A stretch of DNA of 64,000 nt from Streptomyces spiramyceticus (GTDB lineage Bacteria > Actinomycetota > Actinomycetes > Streptomycetales > Streptomycetaceae). A program made the position numbers and the translations under genes. Shown piece by piece: positions 33,304-42,567 of the stretch (position 1 is its first letter; each line of letters starts with the position of its first letter). The stretch is taken from assembly GCF_028807635.1 (NCBI RefSeq), contig NZ_JARBAX010000001.1:2824001-2888000 (forward strand), in the 5' to 3' direction. The notes beneath the pieces are model-generated. The model did no database searches and was not told where the DNA came from. It worked only from the letters and a program-made list of their open reading frames with translations.

Positions 33304-34485
33304 TCAGATGCCGTCGGTGAAGAGGAGCCGGTTGGGCGAGTCCGGGCTGACGCCGGTCAGCACGTCCTTGGTGGAGTTGTCGTCGAGCCAGCCGGCGGTT
33401 TCCGCCGGGTCCGCCCACGGGTGGGTCGCCTCGTACAGCAGTGCCGCCCCGGCGACGTGCGGCGAGGCCATGGAAGTGCCGTTCAGCGCGACGCTCCCGC
33501 CGCCCAGCTTGGCCGAAACGATGGCGGTACCGGGGGCATAAATCGCCAGGCATGCACCGTGGTTGGAGAAGAACGCCTGCTCGTCGTTGCCGTTGCTCGC
33601 GCCGACCGTGAACGCGCCTTCCGCAGAGGCCGGGGAGACGTTGCAGGCGTCCACCGAGTCGTTGCCCGCCGCGACAACCGGCAGGACGCCACTGTCGTAG
33701 AGGGCGTTGGCGGCGGCGTTCACCAGGAGGGACTTCTGCCCGCCGAGCGAACCGTTGAGTACGGCCGGATTGGTGGGGTTCCATGCGGCGTGCGCCGCCG
33801 TCCATTCGAAGCCGGCGATGATCCCGGCGTTGCTGCCCTTGCCCTGGCAGTCGAGGACCCGGACGCTGATGAGACTCGCCTTGCGTGCCACGCCGTACGT
33901 CTTGCCGCCGACCGTGCCTGCGACGTGCGTGCCGTGACCATTGCAGTCCGCCCCGTTGCGTCCATCCCCGATGGCGTCGAATCCGGGCCTGGCACGCCCT
34001 TCGAACTCGGAGTGGCAGTAGTCGATGCCGGTGTCGAGGATGTACGCGTTGGCTCCGGCGCCGGTCGCGTTGGCGGTGAACTGGCCGTCGAGCGGCAGGT
34101 AGCGTTGATCGATCCGGTCCAGGCCCCAGGACGCGGCGGGCCCCGAGGCGCGGACCTCGGTGTCCTGCTCCACGGCCTGCACGTTCGGAAGCGCGCGGAC
34201 CTTGGCCAGTTGAGCGTCTGTGAGCTTGGCGGCGAAGCCCCGCATCACCTTCTTGTAGCTGAACAGGGGGGTCACGTCCACGTCACTCGCAGCTGCGGCG
34301 ACGTCGGCCGTGGGCTTGAGCGAGACGAGGTACTGGCCGGGGACGGGGTTGTCCGAGAGCCGGAGCGGAGCGGGATCGGAACGCTCCGCCGGTGCGGCGG
34401 ACTGTGCGGAGGCGGACAAGGGACCTGTGACCGCCAGGACAGCGGTGATGGCAGCCGCGAGGGCAAGCCTCATCGAGGTTGACAT
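33304..34485 (-). CDS. Secreted subtilisin-like serine protease (S8)
   Basis: A secreted protease of 393 residues from the ATG at 34485. The signal peptide is residues 1-28 ('LALAAAITAVLAVTGPLSASA'). An I9 propeptide-inhibitor domain spans about 35-115 ('GQYLVSLKP', 'GFAAKLTDAQLAKVRALPNV'). The S8 catalytic domain follows, with Asp151 (DTGID), His184 (GHGTHVAG) and the Ser of 'NGTSMASPHVAGAALLYEA' near 340. It resembles the proteinase K/aqualysin branch. Four or more Cys in the mature part probably form disulfides. It should degrade protein outside the cell. Confidence 0.95.
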   Translation of the reverse strand: MSTSMRLALAAAITAVLAVTGPLSASAQSAAPAERSDPAPLRLSDNPVPGQYLVSLKPTADVAAAASDVDVTPLFSYKKVMRGFAAKLTDAQLAKVRALPNVQAVEQDTEVRASGPAASWGLDRIDQRYLPLDGQFTANATGAGANAYILDTGIDYCHSEFEGRARPGFDAIGDGRNGADCNGHGTHVAGTVGGKTYGVARKASLISVRVLDCQGKGSNAGIIAGFEWTAAHAAWNPTNPAVLNGSLGGQKSLLVNAAANALYDSGVLPVVAAGNDSVDACNVSPASAEGAFTVGASNGNDEQAFFSNHGACLAIYAPGTAIVSAKLGGGSVALNGTSMASPHVAGAALLYEATHPWADPAETAGWLDDNSTKDVLTGVSPDSPNRLLFTDGI

Positions 34486-34600
34486 GCCCACGAGAGAACC
34501 ATGCAGAAACGATCACGCACAATAACTCTGCGCGCCTATCTGAATACTTTCGGTAGTGAAACCGGAAGTGTGCCCCCCGCTACCCCGGAGCTCAAGCCGC

Positions 34601-34760
34601 AAGCCCCGAGCCCTCCTTGGTGACTCCTCCCCCCAGATAAATCCGGCGGGCTTCTCCTGTCGGTGGCTAGGCCACGTCGGGAAGGACCAGCCCGGCCCTG
34701 AGTGCGACGTTCCAGGCGCCCACGCGGTCTGCGTGGTCGACGTGCTGGCATGAGGTGCAC
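34601..34760 (-). ncRNA. Predicted omega RNA (reRNA) and right end of the TnpB element
   Basis: Read on the minus strand after the tnpB stop, a hairpin (34630-34652, AGCCCGCCGGATTTATCTGG-type) is followed by GAGGAGTCA (34621-34629). That is the usual form of IS605/IS1341 right ends. TnpB guide RNAs overlap the 3' end of tnpB and run out through this end. The next bases into the flank (34620 down to about 34601) would then be the guide. Exact ends are not known. Confidence 0.5.
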
Positions 34761-35875
34761 TGGAACTTTTCGCCGTCGCGGTTCTCGGCATCCACGTGCC
34801 CGCATTTGGGGCAGGTGCGCGAGGTGTTGCGGGGGTCCACCGGGATCAGTACACGACCGGCGCTTTCAGCCTTGTGCGCGAGGATGCCCAGGAACACCCC
34901 CCAACCCGCGTCAAGAATGTTGCGGTTCAGCCCGGATTTCGATGCGGCGCCGTTCGGCAGGAACGCGCCGGGCGTCTCGGGGTCGGGCTTCGGCTTGGGG
35001 GTGCGAACCATGTTCGCGATGCTCAGGCGCTCGTGACCTATCTGGTCGTAGTCGCGGACTATCGCAAGCGCGGTCTTGTGCGCGTGGTCGGTGCGCTGAC
35101 GGCGCACCTTGCGGTGAAGCTTGGCAACCTTCTCCACCGCCCGGCGGTGCTTCGCCGTACGGTTCTCCCGCTTACGGCGCGGGAACGCCTTGAGTGCCCG
35201 TTGGGATTCGGCCAGGGCTTCGGCGTTGCGCTTGCCGTGCCGGGGGTTGGGGACGTGGGCGCCCTCACTGGTGGTCAGGAAGTGATTCACGCCCATGTCG
35301 ATGCCGGTCACGGCGCCGGTTGCGGGCAGCGGTTCGCCGGGCACGTCGTCACAGGCGAGGATGACGTACCACTGCCGTCCCTCGCGCTTGACCGAGACGG
35401 TCTTGACGCGGCCCTTCACGGTCCGGTGTTGGTGCACGCGGACGTGCCCGACACCTTGTAGCCGGACGCGGGTGACAGGGGCGTGCGGGGTGGAGTCCCA
35501 CCGGCAGCCGTCACCGTCCTTCGGGAAGTCCACGGTGTCGAACCAGTTCACTCCCCGAAATCGGGGGTATCCGGGCTTCTCACCGGCCTTCACGCGCCTA
35601 AAGAACGCCTGAAACGCCTTGTCCAGACGGCGCAAGGTGGCCTGCTGCGAGGAGAAAGACCAGCGGCCCTGACGCTCGGGGTCGAACGCCCGGATCTCCT
35701 TGAGCTGCGCGGACTGCTGTCCGTACTTGACGCTCGTCTTCGAAGCGTGCCGGTAGGCGTCGCGGCGTTCCTGTAACGCCCCGTTGTAGAGCGAGCAGTG
35801 ATCCCGCAGCATCTCGGAAAGAGCCTGCGCCTGGCGGACGGTGGGGCGGAGGAGGAATCTGTACGCCCGGTGCAC
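34667..35875 (-). CDS. tnpB: TnpB RNA-guided nuclease of an IS1341-type (IS200/IS605) element
   Basis: A 402-residue TnpB, of the family ancestral to Cas12. The RuvC-like site is intact: Asp193 in 'GIDMGVNHF', Glu282 in 'IGHERLSIANM', and Asp383 in 'HADRVGAWN'. A zinc ribbon is formed by Cys355, Cys358, Cys373 and Cys376. A basic N-terminal wedge domain ('RFLLRPTVRQAQALSEMLRD') precedes it. The GTG at 35875 has AGGAGG nine bases upstream. No tnpA is present, so the element could not move alone. TnpB cuts DNA at sites matching the guide RNA, favouring retention of the element. Confidence 0.95.
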   Translation of the reverse strand: MHRAYRFLLRPTVRQAQALSEMLRDHCSLYNGALQERRDAYRHASKTSVKYGQQSAQLKEIRAFDPERQGRWSFSSQQATLRRLDKAFQAFFRRVKAGEKPGYPRFRGVNWFDTVDFPKDGDGCRWDSTPHAPVTRVRLQGVGHVRVHQHRTVKGRVKTVSVKREGRQWYVILACDDVPGEPLPATGAVTGIDMGVNHFLTTSEGAHVPNPRHGKRNAEALAESQRALKAFPRRKRENRTAKHRRAVEKVAKLHRKVRRQRTDHAHKTALAIVRDYDQIGHERLSIANMVRTPKPKPDPETPGAFLPNGAASKSGLNRNILDAGWGVFLGILAHKAESAGRVLIPVDPRNTSRTCPKCGHVDAENRDGEKFQCTSCQHVDHADRVGAWNVALRAGLVLPDVA

Positions 35876-35891
35876 GGTCGGCTTCCTCCTT

Positions 35892-36178
35892 CTACTTCTT
35901 CGTCCAGGGGCGTTCCCACTGGGTCGTCGCCTCGGTCGGCGCGGTCAGCGCCCGCTTACGCTCCGCCCGCCGACCGGCACACTGCCGATACGGACACGCT
36001 CCGCCAGATCGACACGGGCGTGATGACCCAGGTGTCCACCGAGGAGCGTCAGGACCTTCTCATCCGCCGAACCCAGACGCAGCCGGTCACGGATACGCGC
36101 ACCGGCAGGAGCCGCAACCGTGAACGGAGCGGCCAGCGTACGCAGTTCGCGCCTCTTCCTCCGTGCATCGAGTGCCAC
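35892..36178 (-). pseudogene. N-terminal fragment of a TnpB-like accessory gene, frameshifted
   Basis: From about 36178 the minus strand encodes 'ALDARRKRRELRTLAAPFTV' and 'LGSADEKVLTLLGGHLGHHA', ending 'VDLAERVRIG'. This resembles the start of TnpB-like accessory proteins of IS200/IS605 elements. A frameshift near 35955-35965 then leads to 'ERKRALTA', the next conserved stretch of that family, in another frame that ends at a TAG (35892-35894). The rest of the gene is missing. The intact tnpB starts only 17 bases further on, so this looks like an older element broken by, or next to, the newer one. Family call is moderate. Confidence 0.5.
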
Positions 36179-36468
36179 CAGCGGCCTCCTCCCCACTCGC
36201 CCACAGCGGACATAGCCACCCCCACAGGGAACAGCCCAGCAAGAACACAAGCCCCGCAACGCCGTACCGTTCACCCAAACGAGGTATCCGACGGCCAACA
36301 ACGGCCTACAACCACATCAACAGCTGTCAACCCGTACGGCGCCACCGTCCCCCCGACCCCGTCAACATCACCCTCGACGCCCAGAAGCTCAAGGACTACG
36401 CCCACTAACGGCGCGGCGCCCCGGGGCCACGCCGTGCCCCGAGTGCCAGGGATGTCAGGATGGGGACC
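36179..36468. other. Intergenic region before the cyclophilin gene
   Basis: This 290-base stretch has lower GC than its surroundings and no gene I can support. It probably holds old insertion-element flank at its left and the cyclophilin promoter at its right. Confidence 0.45.
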
Positions 36469-36966
36469 ATGACAACCAAGGTCTACTTCGACATCACGAT
36501 CAACGACGAGCCCGCCGGGCGGATCTCGTTCAACCTGTACGACGACGTGGTCCCCAAGACCACGGAGAACTTCCGCGCCCTCGCCACCGGCGAGAAGGGC
36601 TTCGGCTACGCCGGCTCGTCCTTCCACCGGGTCATCCCGGACTTCATGCTCCAGGGCGGCGACTTCACCCGCGGCGACGGCACAGGCGGCAAGAGCATCT
36701 ACGGCGAGAAGTTCGCGGACGAGAACTTCCAGCTGAAGCACACCAAGCCGGGCCTGCTCTCGATGGCCAACGCCGGCAAGAACACCAACGGCTCGCAGTT
36801 CTTCATCACCACCATCGCGACCCCGTGGCTGGACGGCAAGCACGTCGTGTTCGGCGAGGTCGCCGACGAGGCCAGCATGAATCTGGTCAAGAAGATCGAG
36901 AGCTACGGCTCCCAGAGCGGCCGTACCAGCGCCAAGGTCACCATCTCCGACAGCGGCGTGCTCTAG
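36469..36966 (+). CDS. ppiA: Cyclophilin-type peptidyl-prolyl cis-trans isomerase
   Basis: A cytoplasmic cyclophilin of 165 residues. The active-site stretch is '[20 protein letters not shown]' near residue 50. It also has '[20 protein letters not shown]' near 95-115 and '[12 protein letters not shown]' near 120. The catalytic Arg, the Gln and Phe of FMLQGG, and the Trp for cyclosporin binding are all present. No signal peptide, so it acts on proteins inside the cell. I chose the ATG at 36469 (GGGG a few bases upstream) over 36460. Length fits Streptomyces CypA. Confidence 0.96.
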   Translation: MTTKVYFDITINDEPAGRISFNLYDDVVPKTTENFRALATGEKGFGYAGSSFHRVIPDFMLQGGDFTRGDGTGGKSIYGEKFADENFQLKHTKPGLLSMANAGKNTNGSQFFITTIATPWLDGKHVVFGEVADEASMNLVKKIESYGSQSGRTSAKVTISDSGVL

Positions 36967-36999
36967 CCGCACACCCGGTAACGAGTAACCAGTAACGCC

Positions 37000-37035
37000 C
37001 GAAGGCGGCACCCCCTCGCAGGGGTGCCGCCTTCG
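37000..37035. terminator. Bidirectional hairpin terminator between cyclophilin and groEL
   Basis: Perfect 15-base arms (37000-37014 and 37021-37035) with a six-base loop, between the convergent genes. Confidence 0.85.
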
Positions 37036-37069
37036 GTTGCGTGCGTAACAGGACTTACCGAGCCGGGGC

Positions 37070-38879
<1,810 letters not shown>

Positions 38880-38956
38880 GCCGTCCCAGCGGGACACGCG
38901 CGCCGTCGCCGCACCCGGGCACGCCCGGTGACGCACACGGCACGTACAAGGCACGC

Positions 38957-38994
38957 ATGAAGGGCCCGTACCCGACCGGGTACAGGCCCTTCAT
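38957..38994 (-). terminator. Hairpin terminator after the cold-shock gene
   Basis: ATGAAGGGCC...GGCCCTTCAT arms with an inner GTACCC/GGGTAC pair form a long stem 40 bases after the cold-shock stop, before the groEL promoter. Confidence 0.8.
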
Positions 38995-39033
38995 ACGTGA
39001 GTGCGTCGGTGGCCGATCGCGCCGCGCCGAAAG

Positions 39034-39237
39034 TCAGACGGCGAGCTTGACCATGTCCGCCTGCGGACCCTTCTGGCCCTGCGAGATCTCGAATTCGACT
39101 CGCTGACCCTCTTCAAGGGTGCGGTACCCGTCCATCTGGATCGCGCTGTAGTGGACGAAAACATCCGCACCACCGTCGACCGCGATGAAGCCGTACCCCT
39201 TCTCCGCGTTGAACCACTTGACGGTGCCCTGAGCCAT
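39034..39237 (-). CDS. CspA-type cold-shock protein
   Basis: A classical 67-residue cold-shock protein: '[20 protein letters not shown]' (RNP1 'KGYGFI'), 'VFVHYSAI' (RNP2), and '[20 protein letters not shown]'. It binds single-stranded RNA or DNA and keeps mRNA unfolded in the cold. The ATG at 39237 is preceded by a leader of about 115 bases from the promoter near 39360-39387. It differs from the longer 8215 protein in having no tail. Confidence 0.95.
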   Translation of the reverse strand: MAQGTVKWFNAEKGYGFIAVDGGADVFVHYSAIQMDGYRTLEEGQRVEFEISQGQKGPQADMVKLAV

Positions 39238-39359
39238 GCCTAACTCCCCTATTACTGGCCCTTGCACAGGACCGCACTTCGCGGACCCGGGTCAGACCTG
39301 CACCCCAACCAGCCCTCCGACAGGAGAGGGTGTGCGCCGGAACGCGTCGACCGCGGCTG

Positions 39360-39387
39360 AATGTATCTGCCCAACTGCCCTCTGCAA
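39360..39387 (-). promoter_or_regulatory. Probable promoter of the cold-shock gene with long leader
   Basis: On the minus strand, -35 TTGCAG (39382-39387) and -10 TACATT (39360-39365) are 16 bases apart. Transcription would start near 39353 and give a leader of about 115 bases, as is usual for cold-induced csp messages. The rest of the 422-base gap (39238-39659) has no gene I can support. Confidence 0.55.
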
Positions 39388-39602
39388 CAGGTCAATCGGA
39401 CGAGAATTCTGGGCGCGGGGGAATGCGCGAATACGAAAAATTCCCCGGATTCCAGGGCAAGTCGGGCCGGACAAAGCGCGCATGAGCGGCAATTGGCTCG
39501 CAGACTTTGGCTGCTTCTTGACGTGCGCGGACGCATTCTCATATGCGTGGGGCACAAGCAGTGGAGGGGACTGCCCCAACTGTACCGCGCTCAACCATGC
39601 AG

Positions 39603-39639
39603 AATTGCCCCCTCCGCTTCTATCGCGGAGAGGGCAATT
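39603..39639 (-). terminator. Hairpin terminator after the sulfur-carrier gene
   Basis: AATTGCCC-CTCCGC and GCGGAG-GGGCAATT arms pair with small bulges around a short loop, 20 bases after the sulfur-carrier stop. Confidence 0.8.
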
Positions 39640-39659
39640 GCAGTGACTTTAAGCGTCGG

Positions 39660-39935
39660 TCAGCCGCCTGCGACGGCCGGAATGATCGAAACACCGGCGC
39701 CGTCCGGAGTGGGCGTGTCGAGCCCCTCCTCGAAGCGCACGTCGTTGTCGTTGACGTACACATTCACGAAGCGGCGCAGCTTGCCCTGGTCGTCCAGAAC
39801 GCGGGCCGCGATGCCCGTGTGGTTCTTCTCCAGGTCGGCGATGACCTCGGCGAGGGTCGCGCCCTCGGCCGTCACCTCGGCCGCGCTGTTCGTGTACGTA
39901 CGGAGAATCGTGGGGATGCGGACGTTGACGCTCAT
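39660..39935 (-). CDS. Ubiquitin-like sulfur-carrier protein (MoaD/ThiS/CysO type)
   Basis: A 91-residue beta-grasp sulfur carrier: 'VNVRIPTILRTYTNSAAEV' at the start, 'LRRFVNVYVNDNDVRFEEGL' in the middle, and the free C-terminal 'IPAVAGG'. The final Gly-Gly is adenylated and turned into a thiocarboxylate by an E1-like enzyme, which then gives sulfur to a synthase. The start overlaps the stop of the threonine-synthase-like gene by four bases (ATGA), so the two are made together, and both lie behind a SAM riboswitch. CysO in mycobacteria pairs with a cysteine synthase; here the partner is a threonine-synthase homologue. No molybdopterin gene is nearby. Confidence 0.93.
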   Translation of the reverse strand: MSVNVRIPTILRTYTNSAAEVTAEGATLAEVIADLEKNHTGIAARVLDDQGKLRRFVNVYVNDNDVRFEEGLDTPTPDGAGVSIIPAVAGG

Positions 39936-41248
39936 GCGAGGCCAGCCTCTCGGAAAGAGTCCAGGTTGGGGCGGATGACGGCGGACTGGCCCGTGGTCGG
40001 GGCAACCGCCTCAAGAGTCTTCAGGCCGTCGCCCGTGTTGAGCACGACGGTGGTGAGCGTCGGATCCAGCAGCCCGGCCTCGATGAGCTTCTTCGTCACG
40101 CCGACGGTCACGCCGCCCGCGGTCTCCGCGAAGATGCCCTCGGTCTCGGCCAGCAGCTTGATCGCGTCCACGACCTGCTCGTCGTTGACGTCCTCGACCG
40201 CGCCGCCCGTGCGGCGGGCGATGTCCAGGACGTACGGGCCGTCGGCCGGGTTGCCGATCGCGAGCGACTTGGCGATCGTGTTCGGCTTCTGCGGCCGTAC
40301 GACGTCGTGCCCGGCCTTGAACGCGGTCGACACCGGCGAGCAGCCCTCCGCCTGGGCGCCGAAGATCTTGTACGGCTTGTCCTCGACCAGGCCGAGCGCG
40401 ACGAGCTCCTTCAGCCCCTTGTCGATTTTCGTGAGCTGCGAGCCCGAGGCGATCGGGATGACGATCTGGTCCGGCAGCTGCCAGCCGAGCTGCTCGCAGA
40501 TCTCGTACGCCAGGGTCTTGGAGCCCTCGCCGTAGTACGGGCGCAGGTTGACGTTGACGAAGCCCCAGCCCTCGCCCGCCGGGTCGCCGATGAGCTCCGA
40601 GCAGAAGCGGTTGACGTCGTCGTAATTGCCCTCGATGCCGACCAGGTCGCCACCGTAGACGGAGGCCATGACGACCTTGCCCTGCTCCAGGTCGTGCGGG
40701 ATGAACACGCAGGAACGGAAACCGGCCCGAGCGGCGGCGGCGCCGACCGCGCCGGCCAGGTTGCCGGTGGAGGAGCAGGAGAGGGTGGTGAAACCGAACG
40801 CGCGGGCGGCCTCGACGGCGATGGCGACGACACGGTCCTTGAAGGAGTGCGTCGGGTTGCCGGAGTCGTCCTTGACGTACAGGCCGCCGGTGACGCCCAG
40901 CTCGCGGGCGAGGTTGTCGGCCTTGACCAGCTTGGTGAAGCCGGGGTTCAGGCTCGGCTTCGACGCCACGTCGGCGGGGACGGGAAGCAGCGGGGCGTAA
41001 CGCCAGATGTTGTCCGGACCGGCCTCGATCTGCTTGCGCAGCGCGTCGGCGTCGCCGAGGGGGAGGTCGTATGCGACTTCGAGCGGACCGAAACAGGAAG
41101 AACACGCGAAGATCGGACCGAGTTCGAATCGCTCTCCGCACTCGCGGCAGGAAAGCGCGGTGGCGGGGCCCAGGTCTACGGGCAGGGAATTCGTGGCGCT
41201 TGCGTCGGCGTTTGCGTTCGCGTCGGTTTCAGCAGTCTGCACAGCCAT
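39932..41248 (-). CDS. thrC: Threonine synthase family PLP enzyme; candidate sulfur-carrier-dependent homocysteine synthase
   Basis: A 438-residue fold-type II PLP enzyme. An N-terminal zinc-ribbon-like CREC...CSSC pair lies near residues 35-55. The PLP lysine is in 'DDSGNPTHSFKDRVVAIA' near 130, 'SCSSTGNLAGAVGAAAARAG' follows near 165, and the glycine loop 'PIASGSQLTK' near 265 binds the cofactor phosphate. By family it would convert O-phosphohomoserine to threonine. Two features argue for another use: it overlaps a sulfur-carrier gene by four bases, and a SAM riboswitch leads the operon. Streptomyces normally have a separate hom-thrC-thrB operon. So I suspect replacement by sulfide from the carrier, giving homocysteine. 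Start at the ATG at 41248. Confidence 0.92.
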   Translation of the reverse strand: MAVQTAETDANANADASATNSLPVDLGPATALSCRECGERFELGPIFACSSCFGPLEVAYDLPLGDADALRKQIEAGPDNIWRYAPLLPVPADVASKPSLNPGFTKLVKADNLARELGVTGGLYVKDDSGNPTHSFKDRVVAIAVEAARAFGFTTLSCSSTGNLAGAVGAAAARAGFRSCVFIPHDLEQGKVVMASVYGGDLVGIEGNYDDVNRFCSELIGDPAGEGWGFVNVNLRPYYGEGSKTLAYEICEQLGWQLPDQIVIPIASGSQLTKIDKGLKELVALGLVEDKPYKIFGAQAEGCSPVSTAFKAGHDVVRPQKPNTIAKSLAIGNPADGPYVLDIARRTGGAVEDVNDEQVVDAIKLLAETEGIFAETAGGVTVGVTKKLIEAGLLDPTLTTVVLNTGDGLKTLEAVAPTTGQSAVIRPNLDSFREAGLA

Positions 41249-41267
41249 GGTGGCGAGGCCCTTTCTC

Positions 41268-41391
41268 CTCATCTTCCCCACGACGCATTTCGCCGTGAGA
41301 CGGAATTGGCACCGTCCCCACCGTTACCTCGCGGTCGGCGGAATGGTTGCCGGGACTTCAACGGGCCGTTCCCTCTGTCCCTCTGGATGAG
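41268..41391 (-). promoter_or_regulatory. SAM riboswitch (S-box) upstream of the threonine-synthase-like gene
   Basis: Read on the minus strand from 41391, closing stem P1 is CTCATC (41386-41391) with GATGAG (41268-41273). Between them are the S-box core pieces in order: AGAGGGACAGAGGGAACGG, then GGCCCGTTGAAGTCCCGGCAACC (given here in two parts, GGCCCGTTGAA and GTCCCGGCAACC), and GGTGCCAATTCC. The order and spacing match SAM-I aptamers. The last P1 strand runs straight into GAGAAAGGG, which can serve as the ribosome site of the gene at 41248. SAM binding should therefore act on translation. Confidence 0.85.
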
Positions 41392-41548
41392 CGCTATGGC
41401 ATCGGAGCTGGGACCCGATGCATTTGTTCCACGCGACCACCCCGACATGCGACGGTGATCCGCGTTGTTCAAGACTGTAACCGAAGGCCCGGACGCTTGA
41501 GATAGTCGTCCGCACCGCGAGATGGATCATACGGAGTAGGAGAGGCGC

Positions 41549-42496
41549 GTGCTGGAAGAGGTGGAGCGCTGGCTGGACCGTCGGTCCTGGTCCGCGGCCG
41601 ACCGCCCGCTCGACCGGCTGATCTCGGCCAAGGCGGCCGGGCGCGGCACCACCGTCAGTGTCGTGCTGCCCGCCCTCGACGAAGAGGCGACGGTCGGCGA
41701 GATCGTCACAGTGATACGCCGCGAGCTGATGGAGGCCGTACCGCTGGTCGACGAGCTGGTAGTGATCGACTCCGGCTCGAAGGACCGTACAGCGCAGGTC
41801 GCGGCGGCAGCGGGCGCGCGGGTCGTGCACCGCGACGACATACTGCCGCGCATTCCGGCCGCGCCCGGCAAGGGTGAGGTGCTGTGGCGCTCACTCCTGG
41901 TGACGACCGGTGACATCGTCTGCTTCGTCGACGCGGACCTGAAGGACTTCTCCGCCTCGTTCGTCTCGGGCATCGTCGGGCCGCTGCTCACGGATCCCGA
42001 TGTGCAGTTCGTGAAGGCGATGTACGACCGCCCGCTCGGCGCGGCCGCAGGTCAGGGCGGCCGGGTGACCGAGCTGGTGGCCAGGCCGCTGCTCAATCTG
42101 CACTGGCCGCAGCTGGCCGGGTTCGTCCAGCCCCTGGGCGGCGAGTACGCGGCGCGTCGCTCGCTCCTGGAGCGGCTGCCCTTCCCCGTCGGTTACGGAG
42201 TGGAGCTGGCCCTGCTGATCGACTCGCTCCACACGGTGGGCCTGGACGCGCTGGCCCAGGTCGATGTCGGCGTACGCAGGCACCGCCACCAGGACGGCCA
42301 GGCGCTCGGCCGGATGGCCGCCGCGATATACCGGACGGCTCAACTGCGCCTGTCGCGCGGCCACTTGGTGCGTCCTTCGCTGACCCAGTTCGAGCGGGGC
42401 GACGAGGGGTTCGTACCGCGTACGCATGTGGTGGACACGGAGGAGCGGCCGCCGATGCGCGAGATCGAGGAGTACGAGGAGCGCCGCGCGGCGTGA
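41549..42496 (+). CDS. gpgS: Glucosyl-3-phosphoglycerate synthase
   Basis: A GT81 glycosyltransferase of 315 residues. It moves glucose from NDP-glucose to 3-phosphoglycerate. A GT-A fold is visible: 'VSVVLPALDEEATVGEIVTV' near residue 38, 'ELVVIDSGSKDRT' near 70, the metal-binding 'VCFVDADLKDF' near 120, and acceptor-side 'QPLGGEYAARRSLLERLPFPVGYG' near 190. The product is the precursor of glucosylglycerate, a solute or methylglucose-polysaccharide starter in actinobacteria. A GpgP phosphatase gene is not next to it. The GTG at 41549 has AGGAGAGG upstream. It leads into otsA (gap 71 bases). Confidence 0.94.
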   Translation: MLEEVERWLDRRSWSAADRPLDRLISAKAAGRGTTVSVVLPALDEEATVGEIVTVIRRELMEAVPLVDELVVIDSGSKDRTAQVAAAAGARVVHRDDILPRIPAAPGKGEVLWRSLLVTTGDIVCFVDADLKDFSASFVSGIVGPLLTDPDVQFVKAMYDRPLGAAAGQGGRVTELVARPLLNLHWPQLAGFVQPLGGEYAARRSLLERLPFPVGYGVELALLIDSLHTVGLDALAQVDVGVRRHRHQDGQALGRMAAAIYRTAQLRLSRGHLVRPSLTQFERGDEGFVPRTHVVDTEERPPMREIEEYEERRAA

Positions 42497-42567
42497 AGGA
42501 GACGGTCGTCGGCGAGGTCCGGCCGTACGCACGTTTGAGGGGTTACAGGAAGGGCTAGGTTCGCCAC

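Noticed and set aside
39292..39594. A 100-codon minus-strand ORF in the gap between the cold-shock and sulfur-carrier genes
   Set aside because: No ribosome site, no coding bias and it spans the likely cold-shock promoter.
41110..41130. GTTCGAATC-like T-loop suggesting a tRNA
   Set aside because: It lies inside the threonine-synthase-like coding frame and no acceptor or anticodon arm can be drawn.
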